A DNA stretch of 64,000 nt from Rhabdophis nuchalis (Eukaryota; Chordata; Lepidosauria; Squamata; Natricidae): NCBI GenBank assembly GCA_039707465.1, contig CM077643.1:67210605-67274604 (forward strand), written 5' to 3'. Positions within the stretch are counted from its first letter, which is position 1, and the number at the start of each line of letters is the position of its first letter. Under the pieces are notes generated by a model. The model made no database searches. It was not told the DNA's origin and saw only the letters and a program-made list of their open reading frames with translations. Positions 47,289 through 58,796 of this stretch are shown here, one piece after another. Position numbers and translations under genes: made by a program.

Positions 47289-47600
47289 CCATGAAAGTTT
47301 TGATAGCTAGACCTCAAACAAATAAGAGGAAGTACTTTTTCACCCAGAGCATCACTGGTCTATGGAACTCCCTGCCAAAAGAAGTGGTGACAGCTGTCAG
47401 CCTTGACACCTTTAAGAAAGGATTAGATGAGTTCATGGAGGACAAGGATATCAATGGCTATCATGATGGATGCCTAAGGACACCCTTCAGGATGGTGAGA
47501 TAGGCAGGATATTTCTCAATGCCATTTGCAGGGAATCATAAGCAGGTGAAGACATCTGCTCGGGAAGACCCTGAAGCAAATGGGGAGCCACTGTGTGAGA

Positions 47601-47765
47601 CAGAATTCAAATTCAAATTTATTAACCGCACCCTCTCCCCACAGGGACCCGGGGCGGTGCACAGGCAGAGCTAAAAACAATATACAATAAATACAAAATA
47701 CATACTTTAAAATAGAATTAAACAATATTACCCGTGCTAAAAATATAAGATTAAGAACCCATTAA
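47601..47765 (-). mobile_element. L2 3' UTR fragment inside CR1
   Basis: AACCGCACCCTCTCCCCACA then GGGACCCGGGGCGGTGCACA is the minus-strand L2 3' hairpin. It is followed by about 120 bp of A-rich 3' UTR and CCCGTGCTAAAAATATAAG. CR1 sequence resumes on the far side. Confidence 0.7.
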
Positions 47766-47845
47766 AATATTTGGAATCAATGCTGGACTGGATGGGCTGT
47801 GGCCTGTTCAAGCAAGGCTATTCTTATGTTCTTATGTTCTTATGA

Positions 47846-48772
47846 AACATATATTGGCATTTGTGTCAAAAGTATGGATTGACAATCAATAAGGATTACT
47901 GGGAACATGAAATCACAGAAAGTCATTGAAAGTGAGAACAGATATTTTATAGGAATTTAAAATCCAGACTGCTTGACACTTGGAACAGATACAACACAGC
48001 TAATGCAATTGACATTGGAAACAACCATGCTTAGTTTATTGATAACCTTGATAACCACAAGATAAAGTAATGTCAAAGATAAAGGATTGAAAAAAGTACA
48101 AAATATTAAAAATCAATCAACATTAGCTATAGCACACAATTAGTGGAATTAGAATATAATAATGTACAGGAGAATAATGCATAATTATTTTATTTAGTAT
48201 AATTATTTTAAATATCTGTTGAGAGATCATGGAAAGGAAAATCCTGTGAAAATTTAATTACTTGGATTCTTTGTTTTTGTGAATAACTGATTTAGGGAGA
48301 GGTCCCAGAAATGTTTTCTGGAGACATAGCACCCAAATCTGCTCTATATGTATATCTCTGATCAAGATTACTCTGTAGTATCTATGTATATATTCATGCC
48401 AGTTTGATAAAGAGGAAAACATTATAAAGAATATATCATAATTACAATGAAATTGAAGGGGGTGGGGCCTTAAAACAACTGTGCTAAATTAATTTAGTTC
48501 AGCAGTTTCTCCACGTGTGAGAATTGGGAATTGGGATGATCCTATAATGATATTGGCTCTAGCTTTCTCATTATCAAGTGCAGATTATATTGGGTTATTC
48601 ATATGGGTTAACAAAGAAACGGGTTTACCAGCACTGATCTATCAGCTGTTCAGGAATGAAGTAGATTGATGTAAGAAGTGGTCTACTCTCTTTTTCTGCA
48701 AGTATTCAAACATTGGCCATTTATCAGGGATGTGTAGTAATAGATTAGTAGGACTATCTTGATGATCTAGAT
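47846..48772. other. Unrecognised sequence
   Basis: No gene or repeat family recognised. Confidence 0.3.
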
Positions 48773-48861
48773 CAGGGGTCTGCAAAGTTGGCTCTTTGAA
48801 GACTGGTGGACTTCAACTCCCAGTCTTCAACTGCAGTCTAACTCCCAGAGTTAGACTGCAG
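48773..48861. mobile_element. hAT MITE fragment with a short hairpin
   Basis: CAGGGGTCTGCAAAGTTGGC then GACTGGTGGACTTCAACTCC is a terminus related to the palindromic MITEs. CTGCAGTCTAACTC / GAGTTAGACTGCAG (48831-48861) forms a 14-nt-arm hairpin with a 3-nt loop. The right terminus is not resolved before the SINE begins. Confidence 0.55.
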
Positions 48862-49042
48862 TATTACAGGCTAACTCTGTCCACTGCCAGGAGTTCAATC
48901 CTGACTGGTTCAAGGTTGACTCAGACTTCCTTCCTTGTGAGGTCAGTAAAATGAGGATCCAGATTCTTGGGAGCAATATGCTGACTCTGTAAATCACCTA
49001 GAGAGTGCTGTAAAGCACTATGGGATAGTATAAAAGTCTGAG
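48858..49042 (+). mobile_element. tRNA-derived SINE, split by an L2
   Basis: The B box GAGTTCAATCC lies at 48891-48901. The body has CAAGGTTGACTCAGACTTCC, AGTAAAATGAGGATCCAGAT and CTGTAAAGCACTATGGGATA. It breaks at AAGTCTGAG and resumes after the L2 at 50769 as TGAGTGCTATTACTAAGTGC, the expected SINE end. The A-box part is poorly preserved. Confidence 0.7.
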
Positions 49043-50768
49043 CCACCACATGTTTATTGGACCCGTGCCCCTCCTGGCTTGTACTGGCATCCTGGGAGGT
49101 GACACGAGGCTGGCTCCAGGGTATTGTGAATTCATCTCTGAGTGAGGGGTTCTTGCCTACCGTCTTGAAAGAGGCGGTGGTGAGGTCCCTCCTCAAGAAG
49201 CCATCCCTGGACCCGGCTTTATTAGAGAACTATCGTCCCGTCTCCAACCTTCACTTTTTAGTGAAGGTTGTTGAGAGTGTGGTGGCTCAACAGTTCCCTC
49301 GACATCTGGAGGAAGTTGATTATCTAGACCCGCGCCAGTCCGGCTTCCGGCCCGGTCACAGTACCGAGACGGCATTGGTCGCGTTGGTGGATGATCTCTG
49401 GAGGGCTCGGGATAGAGGTTGCTCCTCTATCCTGGTCCTGTTAGACCTCTCAGCGGCTTTTGATACCATCGACCATGGTATCTTATTGCACCGATTGGGG
49501 GGGTTGGGGTTGAGAGGCACCGTCTTACGGTGGTTCTCATCCTACCTCTCTGGTCAGTCGCAATGGGTGTTGGCAGGAGGGCAGAGGTCGGCCCCGAGGC
49601 CCCTCACATGTGGGGTTCCTCAGGGGTCGGTCCTCTCGCCACTTCTGTTCAACACCTACATGAAGCCACTGGGCGAGATCATCCGTGGTTTTGGGGTGGA
49701 GTACCATCTGTACGCTGATGATACTCAGCTGTACATATCCACCCCAAACCACCCCAACGATGCCGTCGAGGTGCTGTCCCGGTGTTTGGAGGCCGTACGG
49801 GTCTGGATGGGTAGTAACAAACTCAGGCTCAACCCGTCCAAGACCGAGTGGCTGTGGTTTCCGGCACCCCGGTTTAGCCAGATAAATCTAACACTGGCCA
49901 TTGGGGGCGAACATCTTGCCCCCGTGGAGAGGGCGCGCAACTTGGGCGTCCTTCTGGATTCCCGGCTGGCCATGGAGGACCATGTGGCGGCCGTGGCCAG
50001 GGGGGCGTTCTATCAGGTTCGCCTGATACGCCAGTTGCGCCCCTTACTAGACCGGGGGGCCCTTCGCACAGTCACTCAAGCGCTTGTGACATCTCGGCTG
50101 GATTACTGTAACGCTCTCTACATGGGGCTCCCCTTGAGGTGCACTCGAAGGCTGCAGTTAGTGCAGAATGCGGCCGCGCGGGTGGTTATGGGTGCCTCAA
50201 GGCAAGCCCACGTAACACCTCTCCTGCGCGAGCTGCACTGGCTGCCTGTGGCCTTTCGAGTGCGCTTCAAGGTGTTGACCACCATCTTTAAATCGCTCCA
50301 TGGCTCGGGGCCTAGCTATATACGAGACCGCCTCCTGCCCCATACATCCCTTCGTCCGGTCCGCTCCCACAGAGCGGGCCTACTCCGGGTGCCGTCGGCT
50401 GGGCAATGCCGGCTGGCGACACCCAGGGGAAGAGCCTTCTCTGTGGCGGGCCCGGCCCTCTGGAACGACCTACCCCCGACCTTCGCACTACCTCGGACCT
50501 CCGCCTCTTCCGCCAACATCTTAAGACGTACTTATTCCAACAAGCCGGCCTAGGATAGCCCCCCACATCTGACTTTTAAATATAAATTATAATTTGGTTA
50601 CGGTTTTAATAATGGGTTTTAGCACGGGTGAATTAATTTAATATATTTTTAAATTGATTGATGTATATTGTATTTATGGTTTTATATAATGCCTGTGCGC
50701 CGCCCTGGGTCCTAACAAGGAGAAGGGCGGGGTATAAATTTAATAAAATAAAAATAAATAAAAATAAA
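49043..50768 (+). mobile_element. L2 LINE, 5'-truncated, best preserved in the window
   Basis: This runs from the N-terminal part of the reverse transcriptase to the 3' hairpin GCGCCGCCCTGGGTCCTAAC / GGAGAAGGGCGGGGTATAAA and an ATAAAATAAA tail. It interrupts a SINE, with TGAG present on both sides (49039-49042 and 50769-50772) as a short possible target duplication. The endonuclease region is absent. Confidence 0.85.
49057..50553 (+). CDS. L2 ORF2 reverse transcriptase (498-codon open frame, partial)
   Basis: The protein is the reverse-transcriptase and C-terminal half of L2 ORF2p, which copies element RNA at nicked target DNA. Visible motifs are SGFRPGHSTETAL (about 95-107), motif A LLDLSAAFDTIDH (128-140) with its aspartate, motif [14 protein letters not shown] (186-198), and motif C YADDTQLYI (219-227) with both catalytic aspartates. 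The C-terminal block includes SRLDYCNALYMGLPL and RELHWLPVAFRV. The last 26 or so residues (PPTFALPRTSASSANIL on) are out of frame with the 11.4-kb copy (PPELRTITDLRLFRQ), pointing to one lost base in the C-run near 50475. The N-terminal endonuclease is missing, so it cannot move by itself. The ATG is incidental. Confidence 0.85.
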   Translation: MDPCPSWLVLASWEVTRGWLQGIVNSSLSEGFLPTVLKEAVVRSLLKKPSLDPALLENYRPVSNLHFLVKVVESVVAQQFPRHLEEVDYLDPRQSGFRPGHSTETALVALVDDLWRARDRGCSSILVLLDLSAAFDTIDHGILLHRLGGLGLRGTVLRWFSSYLSGQSQWVLAGGQRSAPRPLTCGVPQGSVLSPLLFNTYMKPLGEIIRGFGVEYHLYADDTQLYISTPNHPNDAVEVLSRCLEAVRVWMGSNKLRLNPSKTEWLWFPAPRFSQINLTLAIGGEHLAPVERARNLGVLLDSRLAMEDHVAAVARGAFYQVRLIRQLRPLLDRGALRTVTQALVTSRLDYCNALYMGLPLRCTRRLQLVQNAAARVVMGASRQAHVTPLLRELHWLPVAFRVRFKVLTTIFKSLHGSGPSYIRDRLLPHTSLRPVRSHRAGLLRVPSAGQCRLATPRGRAFSVAGPALWNDLPPTFALPRTSASSANILRRTYSNKPA

Positions 50769-50800
50769 TGAGTGCTATTACTAAGTGCTCTCTGCAAAAT
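50769..50800 (+). mobile_element. SINE 3' end resuming after the L2 insertion
   Basis: TGAGTGCTATTACTAAGTGC is the 3' end of the SINE interrupted at 49042. Confidence 0.6.
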
Positions 50801-52060
50801 CCTCTCCTACCTTTACATTCTGTAGTAAGCAGTAGCAGTGTCTCAAGTTATATGCAGCCCTGGAAATGCTAGGAAATGAATCTAAGACTTTTAACAAGTA
50901 GCATGTACTGTATCCTGTATCTGCATGCTAGTGTCTTTCCTTTCCATTAAATGCCTTGAGAAATAATCATCCATCTATAAGCAGAGGAAATACTCAAGTC
51001 AGCTTCTGAGTGCATGACATTTTGAAAAAGTATAAAAGATGAGACTTCTCATCCTGTTACAATTGCAAGAAATGCTGCAAATTTAATTTTTTTAAAAAAA
51101 AAAATCCAATAATTCCATTCCTCTAATTGATTAGTTCTACTATATTTATTAGAAGCATCTCTAAGATTTGCAGGGATGTTAGCATAAAGTCATGGGAGAG
51201 AAAATTACTTTCAAACAAGATTCTGCCATATAAAATAAGTGTCAAAAATATGCTGTCTTTAAGTTGTTTTCTAGATTTACAGCCACAGATAAGTGTTCCC
51301 TCTTGTCTTTTCTTTTTCAAAACAAGACTCCACAGTTCGAATTCATATGCCACGGCTGAGGTTTTCTGGTATTCAATGAGTCCAATACATGAAAGCTGCC
51401 TTTCTTCATTTCAAATCAATATTTTCCCCCAAAGATCTCTTCATATTTTGAGATATAAAAACAGATATTTTCCCAATCCTTTCCCATTTGTTTTTTGTTT
51501 TTTTGCCTGTGTCTTCTTTCCAGTTGGATATTGTAATCCCTCATGGCATAAAACAGATACATGTTTTCTATTGCAGTTTATTACATTTTTATTCTTTCTT
51601 GTCTTTTAATTTGATCAAGTTATTCAAATGTCCTGGGATATAAGCCAGTCTTAAAGTTGCAGACAAACCACAGTATAGATCTCTTTGGTACTTTGGCCTT
51701 GTACTAACTGTAGTACATAAGTACCTCCAATTCCTTCTGAACCATTTTGCTTCTGTGAGACGTGTTAAAAACAAAACAAAACATTTTAATTGGTGAGTTT
51801 TGTCTCGCTAGAGAGATATAAAGAAGATTATGGATCTTCATTGAGGATTAGACACAACTGGTAATATATGCTGCTTGTAAAAACAAAGGCTCTGTTTTGC
51901 TGAAATTGGTGGAGGGACCATCTCCTATTTCATTCATATGCTGCTTCCAAGCTCCCTGTAGCATCTGGCTGGCCATTATAGGAAACAGAAGATTGGATTG
52001 TCACAGCAGAATTCCTCTTATAGCCTTAATCACTGTGATAATAACAGCATGTTTCTTAAT
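50801..52060. other. Unrecognised sequence
   Basis: No gene or repeat family was recognised. The 160-codon frame at 51127-51609 is Phe/Ser/Leu-rich with no domain and looks fortuitous. Confidence 0.3.
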
Positions 52061-52061
52061 A

Positions 52062-52515
52062 CAATAGCAGAGTTGGAAGGGACCTTGGAGGTCATCTAGT
52101 CCAACTCCCTGCCTAAGCAGGAAACCCTATACCATTTCAGACAAATAGCTATCCAACATCTTCTTGAAGATTTGCAGTGTCGGGGCATTCACAACTTCTG
52201 GAGACAAGCTGTTCCACTGATTAATTGTCCTAACTGTCAGGAAATTTCTCTCCAGTTCTAAGTTGCTTCTCTCCTTGATTAGTTTCCACCCATTGCTTCT
52301 TGTTCTGCCCTCTGGTGCTTTGGAGAATAGTTTGATTCCCTCTTCTTTGTGGCAACCCCTGAGATATCGGAAGACTGCTATCATGTCTCCCCTAATCCTT
52401 TTTAGTAAACTAGACATACCCAGTTCCTGCAACCGTTCTTCATATGTTTTAGTCTCCAGTCCCCTAATCATCTTTGCTGCTCTTCTCTGCACTCTTTCTA
52501 GAGTCTCCACATGTG
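52062..52515 (-). mobile_element. CR1 LINE 3' segment
   Basis: A minus-strand CR1 close to the copy at 32.2-32.6 kb. It has the 3' end AATAGCAGAGTTGGAAGGGA on the plus strand, the ORF2 C-terminus, and a 5' truncation near 52515. Confidence 0.85.
52127..52515 (-). pseudogene. CR1 ORF2 C-terminal fragment
   Basis: The frame reads ETLERVQRRAAKMIRGLE, YEERLQELGMSSLLKR, GDMIAVFRYLRGCHKEEG and NQWNSLSPEVVNAPT, ending SYLSEMV. The open frame extends upstream to 52558 through unrelated flanking sequence. Only the C-terminus remains, so no enzyme can be made. Confidence 0.75.
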
Positions 52516-52684
52516 ATGTTTTCATCCATGTGTTGAAGTAAGGGGTTAATTTTGCCATAATATCTTAAAATTTGCAGTTTAGAGTTAATTAACTGTTGTG
52601 TATTCATACAGCTAAAAAACCAAGAGAAGCTAAATAAGTTTGGACTGGATAACTTGCATTTTAGTAAATTTAATTGGGAATTTT
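52516..52684. other. Short unrecognised gap
   Basis: No feature seen between the CR1 and L2 pieces. Confidence 0.3.
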
Positions 52685-52848
52685 AGTGAACGTCAATTTG
52701 GAATTTTAGCACAGGAATAATGTTTAATTTGCCTTTTAATTATGTATGTATATTTGTATATGTATATTTATTGTCTTTTATCTTCCCTGTGCACCGCTCC
52801 GAGTCCCCTGGGGGAGAGGGAGCGGTCTACAAATTAAAGTTTATTATT
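52685..52848 (+). mobile_element. L2 3' UTR fragment
   Basis: TTTAGCACAGGAATAATGTT leads to CCTGTGCACCGCTCCGAGTC then GGGAGCGGTCTACAAATTAA and a TTATTATTA tail. This is the same tail subfamily as the 7.5-kb L2. Confidence 0.75.
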
Positions 52849-52867
52849 ATTAGTTTATTATTATACA

Positions 52868-52930
52868 TCTTCATCCATTCCATCCATCCATCCATGCATC
52901 CATCCATCCACCCACCCACCCATCTATCTA
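52868..52930. repeat. (CATC)n/(CACC)n simple repeat
   Basis: An impure CATC array passing into CACC and CTAT units. Confidence 0.9.
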
Positions 52931-53774
52931 AATGTGTCTGTATGTTCCAGCATAACTCTGGAAAACCTTGAGCAATTTCAACCAAACTTGGTACACAGAT
53001 GACTTACTCTCTGGAAAAAAAAATATTGTGGGGGTAAGACACCCCTAACACCCTTCAGGGTATGTGTTCTGTTAAGATGCAGCCCATTTGCCTTAAAATG
53101 GGTCACAAGGGTTAAGATGCAACCACAATCAAGTAGTTAAATCAGCAGTGGGGAAGACTGCAGTAACAATACTTCTTTCAACTCTATGATCAACCAGCTT
53201 AGTTTTTTTTAATTATATATGGCTTTGTTTCTATTTTTCCTCATTATTTACATTTCCTTACCTCATGAAATAGTGTAGACTCACACCAGATGAGGAAATC
53301 TTTGAAAACTGAGTTATTAATGATTCAGTTCTGCTGACTACGCTTATTTTAAGGATGAAAGGATTCCTTGCTGTTTGGGTTGGCTTCCTTTAATAAACAG
53401 AAGCAAGATACTGCAGAGTTTTGGAACTATTCGTCTCCTGAATCTTCACCAGCAGCTTATGTTGAGTCATCTGGAACTATATGAGTAATTAATTATCTAT
53501 CTCATTATGTCCACATTACCTTTTCCTACAGTTCAGGCACAGCCATCCTTAAAGATGGTGTGAATAGACTACATACTGGTATTTTATAATTAAAAGAGAG
53601 ATTTTATGCTGCATCTGCCTCCAGTTTCAGTTTTATTGTTCTAGTTTTAAAATCAATCAAGGTCAACTGGTGTCAGTTTAGCATGTGTGTTCTTCTATGT
53701 AGCTGGATTGCTTCTCTGCATTTACCATTCAATTCCCCATCTCCCCTCCCTCCCTCTCTTTCTCCCTCTCTTAT

Positions 53775-53809
<35 letters not shown>

Positions 53810-55145
53810 TTCCCTTTTGGTATAAAAAACACACATCTGAAACAAATTAGTCAAATATATTTACCTCACTTTACTAAGAGCAGAGACAGGCAAGTAAACA
53901 TTTAAATTACTATTGGATAAGCAGAAGACGTCACTGCAAAAAATGAAAAAAGCTATGTAATCACAATATAGATGGTGTCATTTAAGCACAATGCAACTGC
54001 TTTGTCAGGCTGTCCCAGAAATGAACTGAAGTCTCATACTGCCCTACTGAACAAGAGAGTTTCTCACAGAAGTTGATTTCCCTCTCCTTATTCCAAATTG
54101 TCCCCAGAAATATTGTATGCAAATTCACATTTTCTAAAACAAAATAAAACCTGAAAATGGACTGTGCATTAAATGTGAGAAACGAAATCCTTGAGGATTG
54201 AAAGGCAATTATAGAGAAGTATTGAAAGGCAAGTATAGAGAAGATACAGAAAACATAGATTTGATCCTTTTGATATCTTCTCCTTTAGGTTGATCATTGA
54301 TGGTATCTTTTCCTACCAGTGCATTGATTTAGGGTTTCTACTAGGGAGTACTAGATTTCTTTGCTGCAGTATTAGTGTCTAAAGACAAAAGAATTAGCAG
54401 ACATATCCATGGGGAGAATAAGGGAAAGCAAATGACAAAATCAGCATCACATCATAAGAATGCAGTCTCTATCCCTTCTGTATGTGTGCAGTGTGACACT
54501 TGCATTAAGACAGAGTAACAGCTTTGTCATTTTGACAGTATCGTCAGATTCTGCACACGTCTGAGTACTTTGTAAGAATTTTTAGAAGGCAAACATCATT
54601 TCTCTGTTTCAAATTATCATTCTCATACATATTATTTGGAAGAAAGGCTCATGATCAGAATTCCTAGACAAAACTCCATTACTCAGCATTTGTCATTACA
54701 CTGTCATTAGAGTAGCTATCATATATATATATTGATTTGTTCTTCTTTAGCTTCTAAATAAATTGTGCAATGTAGTTTATATGAGGATATTAATAAACAA
54801 GTATGGATCGTATGTGACCTGATCAAAGCAGGCCATAGACAAAAAGGATAGACTTTAGCTTATGCAGCATGTGGAAAAACTCTATAATTAATAAAGATTC
54901 CTAAATAAAATAAGAAACAAAAAAACAAAATGAGCAACTGTTCCCCCAAAAGGAGATGGTTTCCAAAAAGTGGATTATTACATTCAAACTGAAAATTACC
55001 AAAGGGCATAACAATGGGGTCAAGCTAAGATACCTGGATGGGAATTGAATAGTGCATAGTCTTTATAGAATTTTGTGGAATTCAAATCTATCTCGGCCCA
55101 GCTAGAATTTAAATTGGATATATGAGTGTGTTTATTCTCTATATA
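52931..55145. other. Unrecognised sequence
   Basis: No exon or repeat family was recognised apart from the CT tract listed below. GAGCAATTTCAACCAAACTT near 52970 resembles a repeat seen widely in vertebrates but was not classified. Confidence 0.3.
53741..53814. repeat. CT-rich tract
   Basis: CCCTCCCTCCCTCTCTTTCT followed by a (CT)n run. Confidence 0.85.
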
Positions 55146-55153
55146 TCCTACAT

Positions 55154-55286
55154 CAGGGGTGTCCAAACTTGGGAACTTTAAGACTTGTGGACTTCAACTC
55201 CCAGAGTCTTCAACTCCTATGCTGGCTGGGGAATTCTGGGAGTTGAAGTCCACAAGTCTTAAAGTTCCCAAGTTTGGACACCCCTG
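55154..55286. mobile_element. Palindromic hAT MITE, copy 3 (133 bp)
   Basis: The same family as 3.1 and 6.8 kb, with a perfect 8-bp target duplication TCCTACAT (55146-55153 and 55287-55294). The centre is rearranged (GAGTCTTCAACTCCTATGC), so the palindrome is interrupted there. Confidence 0.9.
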
Positions 55287-55294
55287 TCCTACAT

Positions 55295-58200
55295 GCATAC
55301 ATGCATAATCATGAAGGGTTTAAATGTTTTTCCTTCAGAAAATGAAAGATAAAAGCTATAAACCTGCATTTGTTTCTATGAATTCAGATTCTCTGGATAA
55401 GTAAGAATACAAATGTAACATGGTTAAGTATTACAGAGAACCTCTTTCTGACTCTCTATCAGAGATGTATGGCTATGTGAGTTGCTTACTGTTTTAAAAT
55501 ATGCTAATTTGTCAAGGGATTTTTGTCTACTCTCATTAATTTATGAATTGATAAAAAGATAAGGATATTTTTCAGCAGAATTGGGAATTTTATAGAGGCT
55601 TCTTTTCTTGATTGATGCTTTCTGGATTGTTCAGGCGGCCAAGTGAAATAGATGCTTCAGGCTTTAAAAATACTCAGATTTTTCCATGATTTTGTTTTAT
55701 TTTGTTTGCAAAAATGATGATGCCAACCAGGTTTACTTGTAATTATATTTTGCCCTACTATGGTAACTTTTGGAGAAAAGAGACTGAGGAATAGGTAGTG
55801 GGAATCACTTTTTAATTCTTATTCATAATTTCCTATTTATCTGCATTAATAGCATATCAGTCTCCTCCAGAACAATTGTCAGAACAGGACCCAAACCTGA
55901 AAAAGACTTGGCATTTGGACAAAATACTTTCCAGCCACAAATCAACAACAGGCAGCATTTATTTGGAAGTCCTGAAGTAAAAGATTGAGCTTATTGGGAG
56001 AAAACAGTTGAAAAGTTAAATTTGACTGCATACCAAATGAGGGGAAAATAAATATATTTGCAAAAGTCTTTGTGTGGTCCTTAGCATTAAAAAAAGAAAT
56101 TCAAACACAATCTGGAGGAAATTGTTTTTTATATAAACAGTAGGACCTGAGGTTTGCCTAACATCATCTGCCAAATTATAAATTAATATGGGAAATGGGA
56201 AAAGCTATCTGAGGCAAGGATGTAAAATGAGTAAAGTAAAAATAGTTTGTAAGTCTAAGGTAACCCTTTTAAAGCTATTTTGAACGTTGTTCTTTTCTGA
56301 ACTTGAGAAATAATATATAAATTCCCTTCCTGTAATTCTCTTTTTTCCTTTGTATTGCCTCCATCATTTTTTACAATTAGCTCTTTCTTTCAGGATTTGG
56401 ATGCAATGTCTTGTCAAAATAAACTGATGTGTTAATTGTTCCCTTTTCTCTGATTTTCAAGCTTTTCGTAAGAAGCCAGATATTAGAACTGCATCTATAT
56501 AAGGACACACTGAAAATTTTACCTGATGCCATAGCTGAATGGTCCAAGTGATGAGCCTTTTCTGATGATGACAGAGAAATGGTGTGGCCACCATATTCTA
56601 TTTCTGAGATCTAGTAAGAAAATCTGAGAACTGGAATTCTGAATGGCAGATAAATACTCTGGAATTTTGGATAGGACTTGATAGGACTAAATCATTTCTA
56701 TATGCATGTGCATGGGCAGCTACTGAGCTTCATTGTCAGTCACAGTAGATTGTCTATGTATGTTCAACCTGGGAAGGCCTTCAAAACAGCAATGAAAAGG
56801 TATTTGTCAGTGAAGTGAAGTAAGTGCTGGAGGCAATGCTATAAAGGGTTGTTTTATTTTGTTTTGTGGAGTTTCTTGCAGACTGTTGCTTCATATGCTG
56901 CATAAAGATTTTTGAATTGCACTTCCTTGATCAAAAATGTTTGAGTGTCTTTGATAAAGCTTTTGGATTCAGTAAAACAGATACTCTTTTTGATTGATTG
57001 TACATATAGCTATTAGTGCCAAAGGACAAATGTCCCTAAGCATTTATGTCAAAAAAAATTGATACTATGGTTGATGCAAAACCATTTGGGTTATTTATTT
57101 ATTTTCATTTGATAACCCATCCACTATTTACAATGGAGAAATAATAGTAAAGACCACAAAGACAGCAAATGCTGAGCTGTTTATTGATCCTGCAACTGGA
57201 TAACTGTGTTTTGCCACTACCCTAAAGTAATTGAGAGTTTAAACCCAGTGAACATGATCGGATGTCTTGGCATCATTAACCCAGCAGATAATTTAAGCGG
57301 AAAGAGCTGCAGTTAATCCAAAGGATTAAACTGCCCAAGTTATAATTGGCAGTCAGATCCTTTGTTATATAGACAGCTTTCTTTTCAAGCAAAGATTGTA
57401 TTTTGGCAAAGGGACTTTCTTTTGGGAATGCAATAGCAAAGCTGTTGCTCTTGATATCTCCGTGTAGGTTCAAGCAATAAGAGAGAATAGATCAGCAGTC
57501 AGTAACTAAGAAAGGCATCATCACATAAGGTAGCTAGCTGCCCATTGTCAATATGAATAAAAGCCGTTATGTAAGTGTTATGAGGCTTTGGCTTATTGGT
57601 AAATGGTTTTTGGTAACATTATTTTTATTGATTTAAGCATTATTTTCTCTTAAAAGGAAGGATTAAGATAATGCTTTTAACATGTAGATACATTAAAAAC
57701 AGACTTTCTAAGGCACATAGGATATATTTATGTATACAAATTAAACTGGTTTAAAACACTTTCCTCAAGTGAGAATTGCATGAAGTCAGCCATATATAAT
57801 TACTTGAATGTGAAGATAAAGGCTCTTCCTGAAAACTGAGAAAAATATTATCCATGAGACTTTGAGTTGGCAGAAAACTATTCCAAGCATAAAATTGGTT
57901 TTCCCCATTTCATGATCTCTATTCTGTACATGTCTGATGCTGGCAAATAATGCTATCCTCATTTGCAGTATACAGAGCACATTAAGGACAAAGATCTGCA
58001 GATTTCATGGACTTTCTTTTCTTTTTTCCCTTCCCACCAAAGCTGGCAGGAATATACCCACCAATCACTCTACTTAACATGGAATGGGAATATACACAAG
58101 ATGAGCTCTGACAGATGCCTGGAATCATGGGTTTAGCTATCTGTCAAAATTGTTCATGTTGTGCCCAAATATTTTGTGCAGGTGAATGCAAAGGAAGCCT

Positions 58201-58400
58201 GACGATTAACTTACAGAAGTAGACTCTTCTGCTATTCAAAGCAGAATGACTCTGTAAGAAAGGACTCAGGGGCCAAAAGCAAGGAAACATATGTCTGAAC
58301 CAGGCCTAAGTGCCCAGTAGTAATTTCACCAACTAGAAATCACCTGACTGCATAATGAACAGAATGCTTGAAGCACATTAGATTATATGCATGCCCATAC
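55295..58400. other. Long AT-rich stretch without recognised features
   Basis: No exon, RNA gene or repeat family was recognised. Confidence 0.35.
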
Positions 58401-58405
58401 CCATG

Positions 58406-58791
58406 TGTCAGGGTTCCAAGTAAAATACCCATAGCAAACAAAACTGTGAGGCAGGTAGATTTCTCAAAGAATAAGTTTATTGGATATGACATATTGGCAC
58501 AGGCTGGTGAAAATCAACTCTGAATATCCCCATGGTTTTCTTCTAAAATTAAAAGCTTGTCACTTTCCCAAAACAACCAGTCACATGGTCCAATCAGGAT
58601 ACAGTCCAGTTGCTAGATCACATTAATCACCTCCTTCGGAGCACCTGCAGGAATGTCCTTGGTTCCCAAGAGAAAATATTTTGTTTTAACTATACTACCC
58701 AACTATTTATTCCCCCCTCCCTGTCCCTTGGCTCCGATGTGTCAGCACTGGTCTCAAAATGCCCTCAGTCACGCCAGCTTCAGGGTTGACA
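58406..58791 (-). mobile_element. Solo LTR (386 bp)
   Basis: The segment begins TGTCAGGGTTCC and ends AGGGTTGACA, giving the TG...CA ends and short inverted repeat TGTCA/TGACA of an LTR. It has a perfect 5-bp duplication CCATG (58401-58405 and 58792-58796). The minus strand is inferred because an AATAAA (CCAATAAACTTATT in reverse, near 58475-58490) then sits towards the 3' end. No internal retroviral or Gypsy genes adjoin it, so it is the product of LTR-LTR recombination. Whether it came from an endogenous retrovirus or a Gypsy element cannot be told from the LTR alone. Confidence 0.75.
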
Positions 58792-58796
58792 CCATG

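Larger units (their letters stand above)
46060..47845 (+). mobile_element. CR1 LINE 3' segment, split by two younger insertions
   Basis: The parts 46060-46118, 47302-47600 and 47766-47845 read continuously as a CR1 3' region. The order is CACTAGAACTAGGGGGCA, the ORF2 C-terminal text RKYFFTQSITGLWNSLPKEV, then GCTGGACTGGATGGGCTGTG and a TTCTTATG repeat tail. It differs from the CCAACTCTGCTATT-ending CR1 copies, so two CR1 lineages are present. The gaps hold an ORF1-only L1 and an L2 tail. Confidence 0.75.
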
